A stretch of 64,000 bases of DNA from Bog-950 sp046329515 (GCA_046329515.1 JAXLUM010000001.1:496001-560000), one strand, 5' to 3'; positions 16,987 to 24,861 are shown, numbered from the stretch's first letter. The notes: generated from the sequence alone by a model not told the origin. Program-made: numbers and translations.

Positions 16987-17003
16987 GGAACCAAATGGGA
17001 TGA

Positions 17004-17144
17004 CTAACGCTCTGTGCCGCAAGTCATGCATTTCCAATAGTTACCCAGCCAGCCAACTTTATACACCCATTTGGTGTATTTCAGTTTACGGCATTTTTCG
17101 CTTCCATTACAAGGAGCTCTTTTGGTATCTCCAGAATTTGGCAT
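17004..17144 (-). CDS. 46-aa zinc-ribbon-like protein
   Basis: Starts MPNSGDTKRAPCNGSEKCRK, continues with KYTKWVYKVGWLGNYW and ends KCMTCGTER. Four cysteines at 12, 18, 39 and 42 form a C-x5-C...C-x2-C pattern suited to one zinc ion. A strong minus-strand terminator begins 18 bp past the stop, and the gene is the only minus-strand gene in the island, sitting between the repeat zone and attR. Cys pattern plus terminator make it likely real despite its length. Function unknown; DNA or RNA binding is possible. Confidence 0.6.
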   Translation of the reverse strand: MPNSGDTKRAPCNGSEKCRKLKYTKWVYKVGWLGNYWKCMTCGTER

Positions 17145-17250
17145 AATGTAAGATTTAGGATAGAAAGATATTTTGAAAACATCTCATTTCAAAATTTACT
17201 TATCAAAGCCTATTGATTCTTTGTGTTCCATAAATGTAAAATCGAGAAAA

Positions 17251-17272
17251 TGTTTACACCATGTTTACACCG
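17251..17272 (+). repeat. right paired TGTTTACACC motif, candidate integrase arm site
   Basis: Two TGTTTACACC copies start at 17251 and 17262, identical as a 22-bp unit to 6306-6327 and in the same orientation. It ends 48 bp before attR. Confidence 0.6.
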
Positions 17273-17273
17273 G

Positions 17274-17310
17274 AAATAAAAAAGGGTTTCAGATATTCTC
17301 TGAAACCCTT
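17274..17310 (-). terminator. element-borne terminator now serving tRNA-Pro
   Basis: AAGGGTTTCAGA (17282-17293) pairs perfectly with 17299-17310 around a five-base loop. On the minus strand it follows the tRNA 3' end by about 12 bp and is trailed by a run of T. Confidence 0.8.
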
Positions 17311-17320
17311 ATCTGGACTC

Positions 17321-17368
17321 CGTCGGGGTGGCAAGATTCGAACCTGCGACCCCCTGCTCCCAAAGCAG
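17321..17368. repeat. attR: 48-bp repeat within the intact tRNA-Pro
   Basis: Identical to 6144-6191. It includes two bases beyond the tRNA 3' end and extends into the anticodon loop, so integration regenerated a complete tRNA at this end. Confidence 0.93.
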
Positions 17369-17397
17369 GTGCGCTAACCGGGCTGCGCTACACCCCG
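17323..17397 (-). tRNA. tRNA-Pro (anticodon TGG)
   Basis: Reads on the minus strand from CGGGGTGTAGCGCAGCCCGG; acceptor arms CGGGGTG/CACCCCG, anticodon stem CCTGC/GCAGG with loop TTTGGGA (anticodon TGG), T-arm with GGTTCGAATC, discriminator A. CCA is not encoded. It is the attachment site of the island, whose direct repeat supplies its 3' half. Confidence 0.96.
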
Positions 17398-17422
17398 AAG
17401 TTTATAGACTTTTGAAGGTCTG

Positions 17423-17511
17423 CGGTGAGGGAGGGATTCGAACCCTCGGTACCCTTTTACAAGTACGACAATTTAGCAAACTGTTGATTTCAGCCACTCA
17501 TCCACCTCACC
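17423..17511 (-). tRNA. tRNA-Ser (anticodon GCT)
   Basis: An 89-nt class II tRNA on the minus strand. Acceptor GGTGAGG/CCTCACC, anticodon loop TTGCTAA (anticodon GCT), a long variable arm, T-loop GGTTCGAATC and discriminator G. It lies 25 bp upstream of tRNA-Pro in the same orientation and is probably co-transcribed with it. Confidence 0.93.
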
Positions 17512-17655
17512 AATATTTATAAGAGCCTACTTTTCAATCCTTTCCCTGAAATCCTCCTTGGTGTTCCGGGTCTTTTTCCGAAAAGGACGACAAAAATATA
17601 AATTCCACTAAAGAAACAAAGCCGATTTTCAGCTTTTCCTGCATTTAGCAGAAAT

Positions 17656-17688
17656 AAAAAATCCCTCCGGCATTGGGAGGGATTTTTT
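17656..17688. terminator. bidirectional terminator downstream of dnaA
   Basis: AAAAAATCCCTCC and GGAGGGATTTTTT arms around a short loop; A- and T-runs on both sides let it work for either strand. It lies just beyond the dnaA stop codon. Confidence 0.85.
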
Positions 17689-17709
17689 AGCTGTTTTAGG
17701 GCTATTTCC

Positions 17710-19149
17710 TTAAGAAATGCTCATTTGTATTTTCTTCTGAATGTCGGCAACTGCCTCGCGGAATTCCTGGTCGGTGTCAATCAGGTTCTGTACGGCCTGG
17801 CAGCTATGGATAACTGTAGAGTGATCGCGGCCGCCAAAGTGCTTGCCTATAACTTTTAATGAGTTTTTGGTGTAGTTCTTAGCCAGGAACATAGAAAGCT
17901 GACGCGCCTGCACAATCATACGCTTGCGGGTTTTTTCGCGTAGCATATCCACGTTTACGTTAAAGTAATCGCAAACTGTTTTCTGTATGTAGTCAATAGA
18001 TACTTCGCGGCTGATGCTCTTAACGAAGTTCTTAATGATTTTCTTGGCAAGGTCAAGGTCAACTTCTTTCTTATTTAAAGAAGCCTGGGCCAGTAATGAA
18101 ATAAGGGCAGCTTCCAGTTCGCGGATGTTAGTGTTGATGTTGTAAGCAACAAACTCCACTACCTCGCGCGGTAATTCAATACCGTCAGCATACATCTTCT
18201 TTTCAAGAATGGCAATACGGGTTTCAAAGTCAGGAACCTGCAGGTCCGCGCTTAAGCCCCACTTAAAGCGGGAAAGTAAACGCTCTTCCATACCTTCCAG
18301 GTCGCGCGGTGAGCGGTCGCTGGTTAATACCAACTGCTTACCGTTTTGGTGCAAGTGGTTGAATATATGAAAGAAGATATCCTGTGTTTTCTCTTTGTTA
18401 CCGAAGAACTGGATATCGTCCATTATCAGCACATCAATTAACTGATAGAAATGAACGAAGTCGTTTACCGAGTTATTCTTTACAGCATCAAAAAACTGGT
18501 TGGTAAATTTCTCGCTTGAAACATACAGCACCGTTTTGTTGCTGAAGTTTTGCTTTACCTCGTTACCAATTGCCTGGGCAAGGTGAGTTTTACCCAAACC
18601 AACGCCGCCGTAAATAACCAAGGGGTTAAATGCCGTGCCGCCGGGTTTTTGTGCCACTGCATAACCGGCGCTGCGCGCTAAGCGGTTGCAATCGCCTTCA
18701 ACAAACGAATCAAAATTGTAATTCGCGTTTAACTGCGAATCGATATTGATTTTTTTGAGGCCGGGAATAATGAATGGGTTCTTGATTTGGTTTCCGGTTA
18801 AGAAATAAGGGAAACCGATTTCAGGGTTTGCACTGTTGCCTGAATTGTAGTTCGGGTAATCAACCGTAGAAGGTGAAGCGCCGTTAGAAGAATTTTCTAC
18901 TACTATCCGATACTCTAAGCGTGCACTGTTGCCCAACTCGCGCTTAATCGTTTTGCGCAACAGTGATACATAATGCTCCTCGAGCCACTCATAAAAAAAC
19001 TGGCTTGGTACCTGAATAGTAAGAACAGCACCCTTTAGCTCCACAGGTCTGATCGGTTCGAACCACGTTTTGAAACTCTGGGCACTCACATTATCTTTTA
19101 TGATCTCCAGACAGTTGTTCCAAACAGTGCTAGCCGATTTTTCCTTCAT
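17710..19149 (-). CDS. dnaA: chromosomal replication initiator DnaA
   Basis: 479 aa from the ATG at 19149; the open frame runs further upstream to 19287 but the conserved N-terminus begins MKEKSASTVWNNCLEIIKDN. Domain I with SAQSFKTWFEPIRP, a variable linker (about 95-145), then the AAA+ domain: Walker A GGVGLGKTH, Walker B VLIMDDIQFF, sensor region LTSDRSPRDLEGMEERL and SRFKWGL. Domain IV carries the DnaA signature RDHSTVIHSCQAV near the C-terminus. It binds DnaA boxes and melts oriC. I did not find a clear cluster of DnaA boxes flanking the gene, so oriC is not claimed here. The 3' side ends in a strong terminator. Confidence 0.97.
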   Translation of the reverse strand: MKEKSASTVWNNCLEIIKDNVSAQSFKTWFEPIRPVELKGAVLTIQVPSQFFYEWLEEHYVSLLRKTIKRELGNSARLEYRIVVENSSNGASPSTVDYPNYNSGNSANPEIGFPYFLTGNQIKNPFIIPGLKKINIDSQLNANYNFDSFVEGDCNRLARSAGYAVAQKPGGTAFNPLVIYGGVGLGKTHLAQAIGNEVKQNFSNKTVLYVSSEKFTNQFFDAVKNNSVNDFVHFYQLIDVLIMDDIQFFGNKEKTQDIFFHIFNHLHQNGKQLVLTSDRSPRDLEGMEERLLSRFKWGLSADLQVPDFETRIAILEKKMYADGIELPREVVEFVAYNINTNIRELEAALISLLAQASLNKKEVDLDLAKKIIKNFVKSISREVSIDYIQKTVCDYFNVNVDMLREKTRKRMIVQARQLSMFLAKNYTKNSLKVIGKHFGGRDHSTVIHSCQAVQNLIDTDQEFREAVADIQKKIQMSIS

Positions 19150-19336
19150 GCTCACTTGTGTGTTTTTAAGGGTTGAATAAAAATTGTGTGTGTGTCGTTG
19201 TGGACGTGAAAATGAACAAATGGTTGGTAAAAAAAAATTTTTCTGTACTTGATTTTCTCGAAAATTCTTTAAGAAGGTTTCCCACAAAAATTTTCTTTCG
19301 CCATTTTCTTTTTTTGAAAAAAAAGTTTAGTAAAAG

Positions 19337-20257
19337 CTAGCTGTTTGAAATCAATTTCGGATTACCGGAAAGCAGTGATATTTTCTTCTTTTTCTCGAGG
19401 TAAAAGTCCAATCTGCCGAGGTAAATGCCGGCCCAACCCACCTGGTTAACCAAAACTTTTTCTCCTGTTGCATTGCTGAATTCTTCGGGCTTTTCAAAAA
19501 AGGTGTGTGTATGCCCACCCAATATCAAATCGATATTAGAGGTGCTTTGCGCTAATACTACATCACTTACTTTTTTGTCGTCGTATTTATACCCCAAATG
19601 CGAAAGGCAAATTACCATATCGCAGTCCATATCATGTTTCAATAAATCAGCCGTTTTTTGCGCATTGGTAATAGGGTCGTTATATTTTATCTCGCCATAC
19701 AAATCGCGCGGCACCAGGCCTTCTAATTCAATGCCTACCCCAAAAACGCCAACCTTTATTTCGCCCTTCTTAAATACTTTAAACGGCGAAATTTTACCCT
19801 GCATAGGTGTATTAGTAAAGGTGTAGTTGCAGTTTAAAAATGGAAACTGCGCCAACGGAAATTGTTTCGCAAAGCCATCAAGCCCTGCATCAAAATCATG
19901 ATTACCCAGGGTGCTGGCGTCATATTTCATTTCGCTCATTAAGCGGAATTCAATTTCGCCTAAATACTTATTGAAGTAAGGAGTTCCCTGCCATATATCG
20001 CCACTATCCAGTAACAGTACATTTTTTTCCTGTTCGCGTATTGCATTTATCAGCGTGGCGCGTTGTGCAAATCCTCCAAGGCCCTGGTATTTACCGCCAT
20101 CCATCGGAAATGGCTCAATGCGGCTGTGTTGGTCGTTGGTATGCAGAATAGTTAGTTTCTCTACATCGCCTTTCGCAAGGGCTTCTAAAGGGAAGCCCCC
20201 TGCTGCCATCAGCACACCGGCCGTTGCGGCCTTTTGTAAAAATATGCGGCGCTTCAT
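19337..20257 (-). CDS. calcineurin-like metallophosphatase half of a split 5'-nucleotidase, Tat-exported
   Basis: 306 aa. The N-terminus MKRRIFLQKAATAG is a twin-arginine signal (RRxFLQK) followed by a hydrophobic stretch and ALA. Metallophosphatase motifs: HTNDQH (39-44), DSGDIW (84-89), GNHD (118-121) and GGHTHTFF late in the protein, which together form the two-metal site. It matches the N-terminal catalytic domain of UshA-type 5'-nucleotidases, but the protein ends where their C-terminal substrate-binding domain should begin. That domain is encoded by the immediately upstream gene, which overlaps this start by 4 bp. Predicted to hydrolyse extracytoplasmic nucleotides or related phosphate esters. 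Confidence 0.88.
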   Translation of the reverse strand: MKRRIFLQKAATAGVLMAAGGFPLEALAKGDVEKLTILHTNDQHSRIEPFPMDGGKYQGLGGFAQRATLINAIREQEKNVLLLDSGDIWQGTPYFNKYLGEIEFRLMSEMKYDASTLGNHDFDAGLDGFAKQFPLAQFPFLNCNYTFTNTPMQGKISPFKVFKKGEIKVGVFGVGIELEGLVPRDLYGEIKYNDPITNAQKTADLLKHDMDCDMVICLSHLGYKYDDKKVSDVVLAQSTSNIDLILGGHTHTFFEKPEEFSNATGEKVLVNQVGWAGIYLGRLDFYLEKKKKISLLSGNPKLISNS

Positions 20258-21000
20258 GGGTTTGCAATTTGTATACGGCCATCTAAAACACTGCGGATGT
20301 GTTCACCGCGTGCGTTCTTTTCCTTAATCCCTTCAATTAAAATATCCCGCAAAATTCTTTTCAAATCAATGTAGGGTATTCCTTTCAGCATGGTGCAGTT
20401 ATCGCCGCCTTGTGCCAAATAATCGCTAACGGCCATGGTATACATAACGTTTTTGTCCAGCGGGGTATTTCGTATAGTTATGTCTATTGCCTTACCCTCT
20501 TTTATTTTATAACGGGCCCCGCTAATGTTCCATCCGCCTTTTGAGGCTATGTAATTAAAAAGCGAATCAACGGTTGATCCTTTCAATTGCATAACCACCA
20601 ATCGGTTATCGAAAGGAATTAGCTCAATAATTTTGCCTATGGTAACAGGCCCTGCCGCCAGGTTAGGTATGCGTATGCCGCCGTTATTCAAAAAAGTGAA
20701 ATCAACCTGCTTGCCGTAGTACACATTCGCTTTTTGCAAAAGCATATCGCACATAAAGTTGCCAAGGTCGCTTTCGGGTTGGTTACGGGTAAGTATAGTA
20801 TCGCTATAACCTATTACCACATTCATTTCCTTATCCAGCGAATCTTTAAACGGTTGTATGATGGCTTTCAGTTTTTCATCGGCATTTACTGTGGCATCAA
20901 TTTTCTTTTCCTCAAACTTATATTGAGAAGCCTGAAAATGTTTGTTGCAAGCCGCAACAAACAACACCAATAAAAGACCAGATAGTTTTACTAAACGCAT
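20254..21000 (-). CDS. 5'-nucleotidase C-terminal domain lipoprotein
   Basis: 248 aa. Lipoprotein signal with lipobox VAAC (Cys18). The body matches the 5_nucleotid_C domain: NQPESDLGNFMCDMLLQKA, FLNNGGIRIP (substrate-base binding region in UshA), and VSDYLAQGGDNCTML. It precedes and overlaps (ATGA) the metallophosphatase gene. In UshA the two domains are one polypeptide in the order phosphatase then C-domain; here they are two proteins, with the C-domain gene first and lipid-anchored while the other half uses a Tat signal. They probably assemble in the periplasm. Confidence 0.87.
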   Translation of the reverse strand: MRLVKLSGLLLVLFVAACNKHFQASQYKFEEKKIDATVNADEKLKAIIQPFKDSLDKEMNVVIGYSDTILTRNQPESDLGNFMCDMLLQKANVYYGKQVDFTFLNNGGIRIPNLAAGPVTIGKIIELIPFDNRLVVMQLKGSTVDSLFNYIASKGGWNISGARYKIKEGKAIDITIRNTPLDKNVMYTMAVSDYLAQGGDNCTMLKGIPYIDLKRILRDILIEGIKEKNARGEHIRSVLDGRIQIANP

Positions 21001-21008
21001 ACTGCAGG

Positions 21009-22571
21009 TTATTTATACTCACCGTATAAGCCACGTAATACATCTGCTATTTCGCCTAAAGTAGCATAGGCTTCAACAGCCTCAATTACCGGAGGCATTA
21101 TGTTAGCATCGCCTTTAGCTGCTTCCTTTACTTTTTGCAAAGCTGCATTTACAGCAGCATTATTACGGCGGGCACGTAAGGCTTTTAATTTTTCGCTTTG
21201 CAGTTTTCGGATGGAATCATCAATGCGCAGTATTTCCGTTTTTGCTTCGTATTGTTCAATAAACTGGTTAACGCCTACAATTATCTTCTCTTTATTCTCA
21301 ATAGCCGTTTGGTATTTGTAGCTGGCGTTCGCAATTTCCTGTTGCATGTATCCTTGTTCAATGGCAGATACGCTTCCGCCTAATTCATCAATGCGCTGAA
21401 TGTATTTCCAGGCGGCTTCTTCAATTTGATTGGTCAGCGTTTCCACAAAATCGGAACCCGCTAATGGGTCAACCGTATCGGTAACACCGCTTTCAAAACC
21501 AATTATCTGTTGGGTACGCAATGCAATTTTTGCCGCTTCTTCAGTTGGTAAGGAAAGGGCTTCATCATAACCATTGGTGTGTAAAGATTGTGTGCCGCCT
21601 AACACAGCCGCTAAGGCCTGTAGCGTAACACGGGTAATATTGTTTTTGGGTTGTTGGGCTGTTAATGTTGAACCACCGGTTTGTGTGTGGAAACGCAGCA
21701 TTTGTGCCTTAGGGTCTGTTGCCCCTAAATCCTTTGCAATTTTGGCCCACATGCGGCGTGCCGCACGAAACTTAGCAATCTCCTCAAAGAAATTGTTGTG
21801 CGCATTAAAGAAGAAAGAAAGACGCTGGCCGAACTGGTTAATATCAAGCCCTTTCTTAATGGCGGCTTCGCAATACGCTTTGCCATTAGCTAAGGTGAAA
21901 GCAATTTCCTGAACAGCCGTTGAACCTGCCTCGCGTATGTGATAACCGGATATTGATATTGTGTTCCACTTAGGCACTTCCGTATTACAGTATTCGAAAA
22001 TATCTGTAATAATTCTCATTGAGGGTTTAGGCGGATAGATATAGGTGCCGCGTGCAGCATACTCCTTCAAAATATCGTTTTGAATGGTGCCCGAAATCTT
22101 CTTTAAATCGGCTCCCTGTTTTTTTGCCAGGGCTATGTATAGGGCCAGCAGAATGTAAGCCGTAGAATTAATGGTCATGGAGGTAGAAACATCTTCGAGT
22201 TTAATACCCTTGAAGAGTATCTCCATATCTTCCAACGAGTCAATAGCTACGCCCACTTTGCCAACCTCGCCATCTGCCAAATCGTGGTCGCTATCGTAAC
22301 CTATTTGTGTAGGAAGATCGAATGCCACACTTAGGCCCATTACCCCCTGCGATAAAAGATAGTGGTAACGCTTATTGCTTTCTTCAGCAGTAGAGAACCC
22401 TGCATACTGCCGCATGGTCCACAACTTGCTGCGGTACATTTCAGCATGTACCCCACGCGTAAACGGATATTTGCCCGGTTCTTCCGTTGGCTTTTCGGCC
22501 AATGTATAAACGCGCTGTATTTCTATTCCTGAATCGGTAACAAACTTCTTAGACATGCCCTTTGTTTGCAC
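21009..22571 (-). CDS. methylmalonyl-CoA mutase family large subunit (no B12 domain)
   Basis: 520 aa. TIM-barrel catalytic subunit: YPFTRGVHAEMYRSKLWTMR then QYAGFSTAEESN, LSVAFDLPTQIGYDSDH, TINSTAYILLALY, QNDILKEYAARGTYI and SISGYHIREAGSTAVQE. Relative to the Propionibacterium enzyme, Tyr89, Gln197, Arg207 and His244 equivalents are kept, which favours a methylmalonyl-type substrate; the Tyr75 position is His and the Arg82 position is Lys. The protein stops before the cobalamin-binding domain, as in two-subunit enzymes, so a separate B12-binding subunit must exist elsewhere. It sits 8 bp upstream of the 5'-nucleotidase genes, perhaps sharing their transcript. Isobutyryl-CoA mutase-like activity is not excluded. 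Confidence 0.88.
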   Translation of the reverse strand: MQTKGMSKKFVTDSGIEIQRVYTLAEKPTEEPGKYPFTRGVHAEMYRSKLWTMRQYAGFSTAEESNKRYHYLLSQGVMGLSVAFDLPTQIGYDSDHDLADGEVGKVGVAIDSLEDMEILFKGIKLEDVSTSMTINSTAYILLALYIALAKKQGADLKKISGTIQNDILKEYAARGTYIYPPKPSMRIITDIFEYCNTEVPKWNTISISGYHIREAGSTAVQEIAFTLANGKAYCEAAIKKGLDINQFGQRLSFFFNAHNNFFEEIAKFRAARRMWAKIAKDLGATDPKAQMLRFHTQTGGSTLTAQQPKNNITRVTLQALAAVLGGTQSLHTNGYDEALSLPTEEAAKIALRTQQIIGFESGVTDTVDPLAGSDFVETLTNQIEEAAWKYIQRIDELGGSVSAIEQGYMQQEIANASYKYQTAIENKEKIIVGVNQFIEQYEAKTEILRIDDSIRKLQSEKLKALRARRNNAAVNAALQKVKEAAKGDANIMPPVIEAVEAYATLGEIADVLRGLYGEYK

Positions 22572-22642
22572 CGCGAATTAAACAAATTGCATGCAGCCGC
22601 AGGCATGAAAAAGAGCATACTTTTTAGAAAGGGAAAATCTTC

Positions 22643-23176
22643 TTAAAAAAGCTCTTTTGTCTCTGCTTTTAGAAAATCAAGGGCCTGTTCGGTTGGTAAT
22701 TGGGCATTAGCGTTGGCTATACCGTTTAAAAGGGCAGAAATAAACTGCCCGGCAGAGGCTTCAGGGGGCATTTGGTTGCCAATAAGATTTACGGTTTTCA
22801 GCATTTCCTCTTTTGAAGCCACAATTAAATTCCAGGTATGCGAGGAAACATAAATTTGCTGTGACAGGTTATGCTCATACTCCTCGCGAATATTGCGCAC
22901 CATGGCATATTGTAATTCACTTGCCAGCATATCGGGTGTGCGCACACGGGTAATAACGCTGGCGGGGTTTATGCGCTCAAGAAAGAGGGCCAAACGCTCA
23001 TAAGCCTGTAAGCGAAGCATTATTATTTCCTTATCGCGGTCTATTTTCATTTTTAGGCTCTTTTCAATAGCATCCTTACGCATATAGCGGGTAAGCAGAA
23101 AATAGGCCGTAAGAAAAACGATAAGAGCGGGAAGGGTGTATTTTAATACTTCAATAAAGTCGTGCAGTATTTCCAT
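22643..23176 (-). CDS. conserved Bacteroidota membrane-anchored protein of unknown function
   Basis: 177 aa. One N-terminal membrane helix (about residues 13-29, TLPALIVFLTAYFLLTRY) then a cytoplasmic helical domain containing LRLQAYERLALFLERINPAS and a second conserved-looking segment QQIYVSSHTWNLIVASKEEM. I recognise the pattern as a widespread uncharacterised Bacteroidota family but cannot give it a function. It stands alone on the minus strand upstream of the mutase gene. Confidence 0.7.
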   Translation of the reverse strand: MEILHDFIEVLKYTLPALIVFLTAYFLLTRYMRKDAIEKSLKMKIDRDKEIIMLRLQAYERLALFLERINPASVITRVRTPDMLASELQYAMVRNIREEYEHNLSQQIYVSSHTWNLIVASKEEMLKTVNLIGNQMPPEASAGQFISALLNGIANANAQLPTEQALDFLKAETKELF

Positions 23177-23291
23177 AATGGGGTTTAAGCTATAACGAAA
23201 TTGCGTTTAAAATTGATGTGCCGAAAATAAAAAAGATGGTGGAACGGGTGGAGGAAGCGCAAGTTTTGAATTACTAAAGCACCCGGAAGGC

Positions 23292-23834
23292 TTAATATTT
23301 TTCCTCTTCAATTTTAACCTTCAACTTTTCCAAAAAGCTTTGGTAGTAGGTGTCTTTCTTGTCCTTTGCAATGCTTATGTCTACATTAAGAAGGCCCATG
23401 TATTTTTGTTTATAAGGCCGGCCGTCAACAATCATATTCATGGTGCCAATCAGCTCTTTCTCCAATACGTAGTATTTACCTTTACTTAAATACAGTTGTT
23501 TAATGAATCCGCTGAAATCGTTTTCAATAAATCGTTTAATTATATCCGTGTAATTATTCTCAACCTTGGCATTGGGGTTTTGGCGTATAGAGGATAAAAC
23601 ATCAAGGTATTTCTTGTCCTTACTTTGGGTGTAGTGTATAGCTATGCTATCCAATAAGGTTTGTTTACAATCTACAGAGTCAGTAAAAATGCGGGATGCG
23701 TTAAGGCGGATAAACTCAAGATTTTTATCAACGCTATCCATTAAGAAGCAGGAGTGGTAAACAGGCTTACGTTGGGCATAGGAAGTAATTCCGGCAGCAA
23801 CACAAATCAACAGCAATAGTAATTTCCTGAGCAT
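23292..23834 (-). CDS. secreted protein of unknown function
   Basis: 180 aa. Signal peptide MLRKLLLLLICVAAGITSYA with cleavage before Gln. The mature part is helical and charged with two cysteines and no recognised motif. No lipobox and no T9SS domain are present, so it is probably periplasmic. The upstream neighbour on the same strand ends in a terminator, so this gene has its own promoter. Confidence 0.6.
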   Translation of the reverse strand: MLRKLLLLLICVAAGITSYAQRKPVYHSCFLMDSVDKNLEFIRLNASRIFTDSVDCKQTLLDSIAIHYTQSKDKKYLDVLSSIRQNPNAKVENNYTDIIKRFIENDFSGFIKQLYLSKGKYYVLEKELIGTMNMIVDGRPYKQKYMGLLNVDISIAKDKKDTYYQSFLEKLKVKIEEEKY

Positions 23835-23844
23835 AGGTTAAAAT

Positions 23845-23874
23845 TAAAAAAGAAAGGCTGCCGTAAGGCAGCCC
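23845..23874 (-). terminator. terminator of the DUF4476 gene
   Basis: GGCTGCC at 23856-23862 and GGCAGCC at 23867-23873 with a GTAA loop; on the minus strand a T-rich run follows. Confidence 0.8.
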
Positions 23875-23883
23875 TTTTATTTT

Positions 23884-24861
23884 TTAATGGCGGCTTTGCA
23901 CGTAATCATTTAATTCATCGGAACTGGAACTGAAGCTGAAAACATTATTAATGTTCCAGTAGTTGCCCGGTTCGGTGCAATGGTCGTAGGCAAATTTGGC
24001 AAAGTCAAGTTTGCTTTCTTCAAAGCCAAAACACTGACATATTTGGGTTATTTGGCCTGTAGTAAGACAATTTGATGAAGCCACCTGCTTGGCGGTTTTC
24101 AGTTTACCGTCTTCAAAACTTTGGTTTTTAATAGTAGCAATGGCATTGCTGAAGTTACCGCCCGCCATTGGGTATGCATTAACACAGCCTACAACCTGTG
24201 GTTGAGTTGGGGCTGGTGTTTCCTGGTATACGGTTGTACCACCACTGGTAGTAGTTGTTGTTGTGTGCGTTGTAGTTGTGCTTCCGGTAACCAGCGGGTC
24301 GGTAACCGTTACACCAACGTTAATGCCACCAAGGTTCATGTTTACCCCTTCAACAACGCCTCCACCTGTAGTTGTGGTAGTAGTTGTTGTGCTGTGGGTA
24401 ACAGTGCCGGCGGGTGCTGAAGTAGTTACTACTGTAGTTGGCGGAGGTGTTGGAGCACCCCAATGGGTTACATATACATTGCCCGGATTAACCCACCCCT
24501 GGGCTACGGGTATAGCTGAAAAATAGTTCAACGTCATTTTACCGTTGTTCTTATTCTTTTTGATTTTGTAAGTAACATCCATACGAATGCCATTGGCATC
24601 AGTAATAGCTAAAAAGTTCTTGCTTATTTCTCCTAAGGCCTGGTCTTCGAAAATTACTTTGGCATTGTAATAATCCTGGGTAAGGTCCTCAACACGCAGG
24701 TTGGTTTGTGCTACGTTGTTTTGTTTTTCACCGTTCAGAATTAAAAAGAACTTGTCGCCATCTTCGCTGAAAATGGTTAGGTGGCCTACCGGTACCGGCT
24801 GGGCTTTTGCAACAAAGGAAAACAGTAAGAGACAAAGTGGGAGTAAGTATTTGCTTTTCAT
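23884..24861 (-). CDS. secreted DUF4476 protein with Thr-rich linker
   Basis: 325 aa from the ATG at 24861, chosen because it opens a good signal peptide (MKSKYLLPLCLLLFSFVAKA); the frame extends 15 codons upstream without one. An N-terminal beta domain (about 21-130) is followed by a Thr/Gly/Pro-rich linker with two T-runs, then a C-terminal DUF4476 domain (about 235-320): FSNAIATIKNQSFEDGKLKT, SNCLTTGQITQICQCFGFEE, and FAYDHCTEPGNYWNINNVFS. DUF4476 is common in Bacteroidota envelope proteins and its function is not known. Four to five cysteines in the last domain may form disulfides. Confidence 0.78.
   Translation of the reverse strand: MKSKYLLPLCLLLFSFVAKAQPVPVGHLTIFSEDGDKFFLILNGEKQNNVAQTNLRVEDLTQDYYNAKVIFEDQALGEISKNFLAITDANGIRMDVTYKIKKNKNNGKMTLNYFSAIPVAQGWVNPGNVYVTHWGAPTPPPTTVVTTSAPAGTVTHSTTTTTTTTGGGVVEGVNMNLGGINVGVTVTDPLVTGSTTTTHTTTTTTSGGTTVYQETPAPTQPQVVGCVNAYPMAGGNFSNAIATIKNQSFEDGKLKTAKQVASSNCLTTGQITQICQCFGFEESKLDFAKFAYDHCTEPGNYWNINNVFSFSSSSDELNDYVQSRH

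Larger units (their letters stand above)
6144..17368. mobile_element. 11.2-kb integrated genomic island in tRNA-Pro(TGG)
   Basis: Bounded by perfect 48-bp direct repeats of the tRNA 3' half, with an integrase gene 150 bp inside the left end and paired TGTTTACACC motifs near both ends. Contents in order: integrase, nuclease-methylase, DGQHR/NDT-like fusion, specificity subunit, membrane protein, RteC-like protein, excisionase-like HTH, VirE-type primase/helicase, a repeat-rich noncoding zone and a minus-strand zinc-ribbon gene. No relaxase, coupling protein or type IV secretion genes are seen, so it resembles a non-conjugative element, satellite-like or mobilised in trans. The genes are more AT-rich than the flanking chromosome. 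Confidence 0.9.

Noticed and set aside
17173..17415. 80-codon plus-strand ORF across attR and tRNA-Pro
   Set aside because: It runs antisense through the tRNA gene; its apparent protein similarity comes from reading the tRNA as coding sequence. The same applies to the ORFs at 5987-6199 and 6004-6195.
17328..17522. Plus-strand ORF over tRNA-Pro and tRNA-Ser
   Set aside because: Antisense of two well-formed tRNAs; no coding support.
19150..19336. oriC next to dnaA
   Set aside because: The region is AT-rich, but I could not find a cluster of TTATCCACA-like DnaA boxes, so an origin is not claimed. A GC-skew plot of the whole chromosome would decide.
21009..22571. Truncated methylmalonyl-CoA mutase pseudogene
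   Set aside because: The missing cobalamin domain fits the natural two-subunit type; the catalytic barrel is complete and the frame is open.
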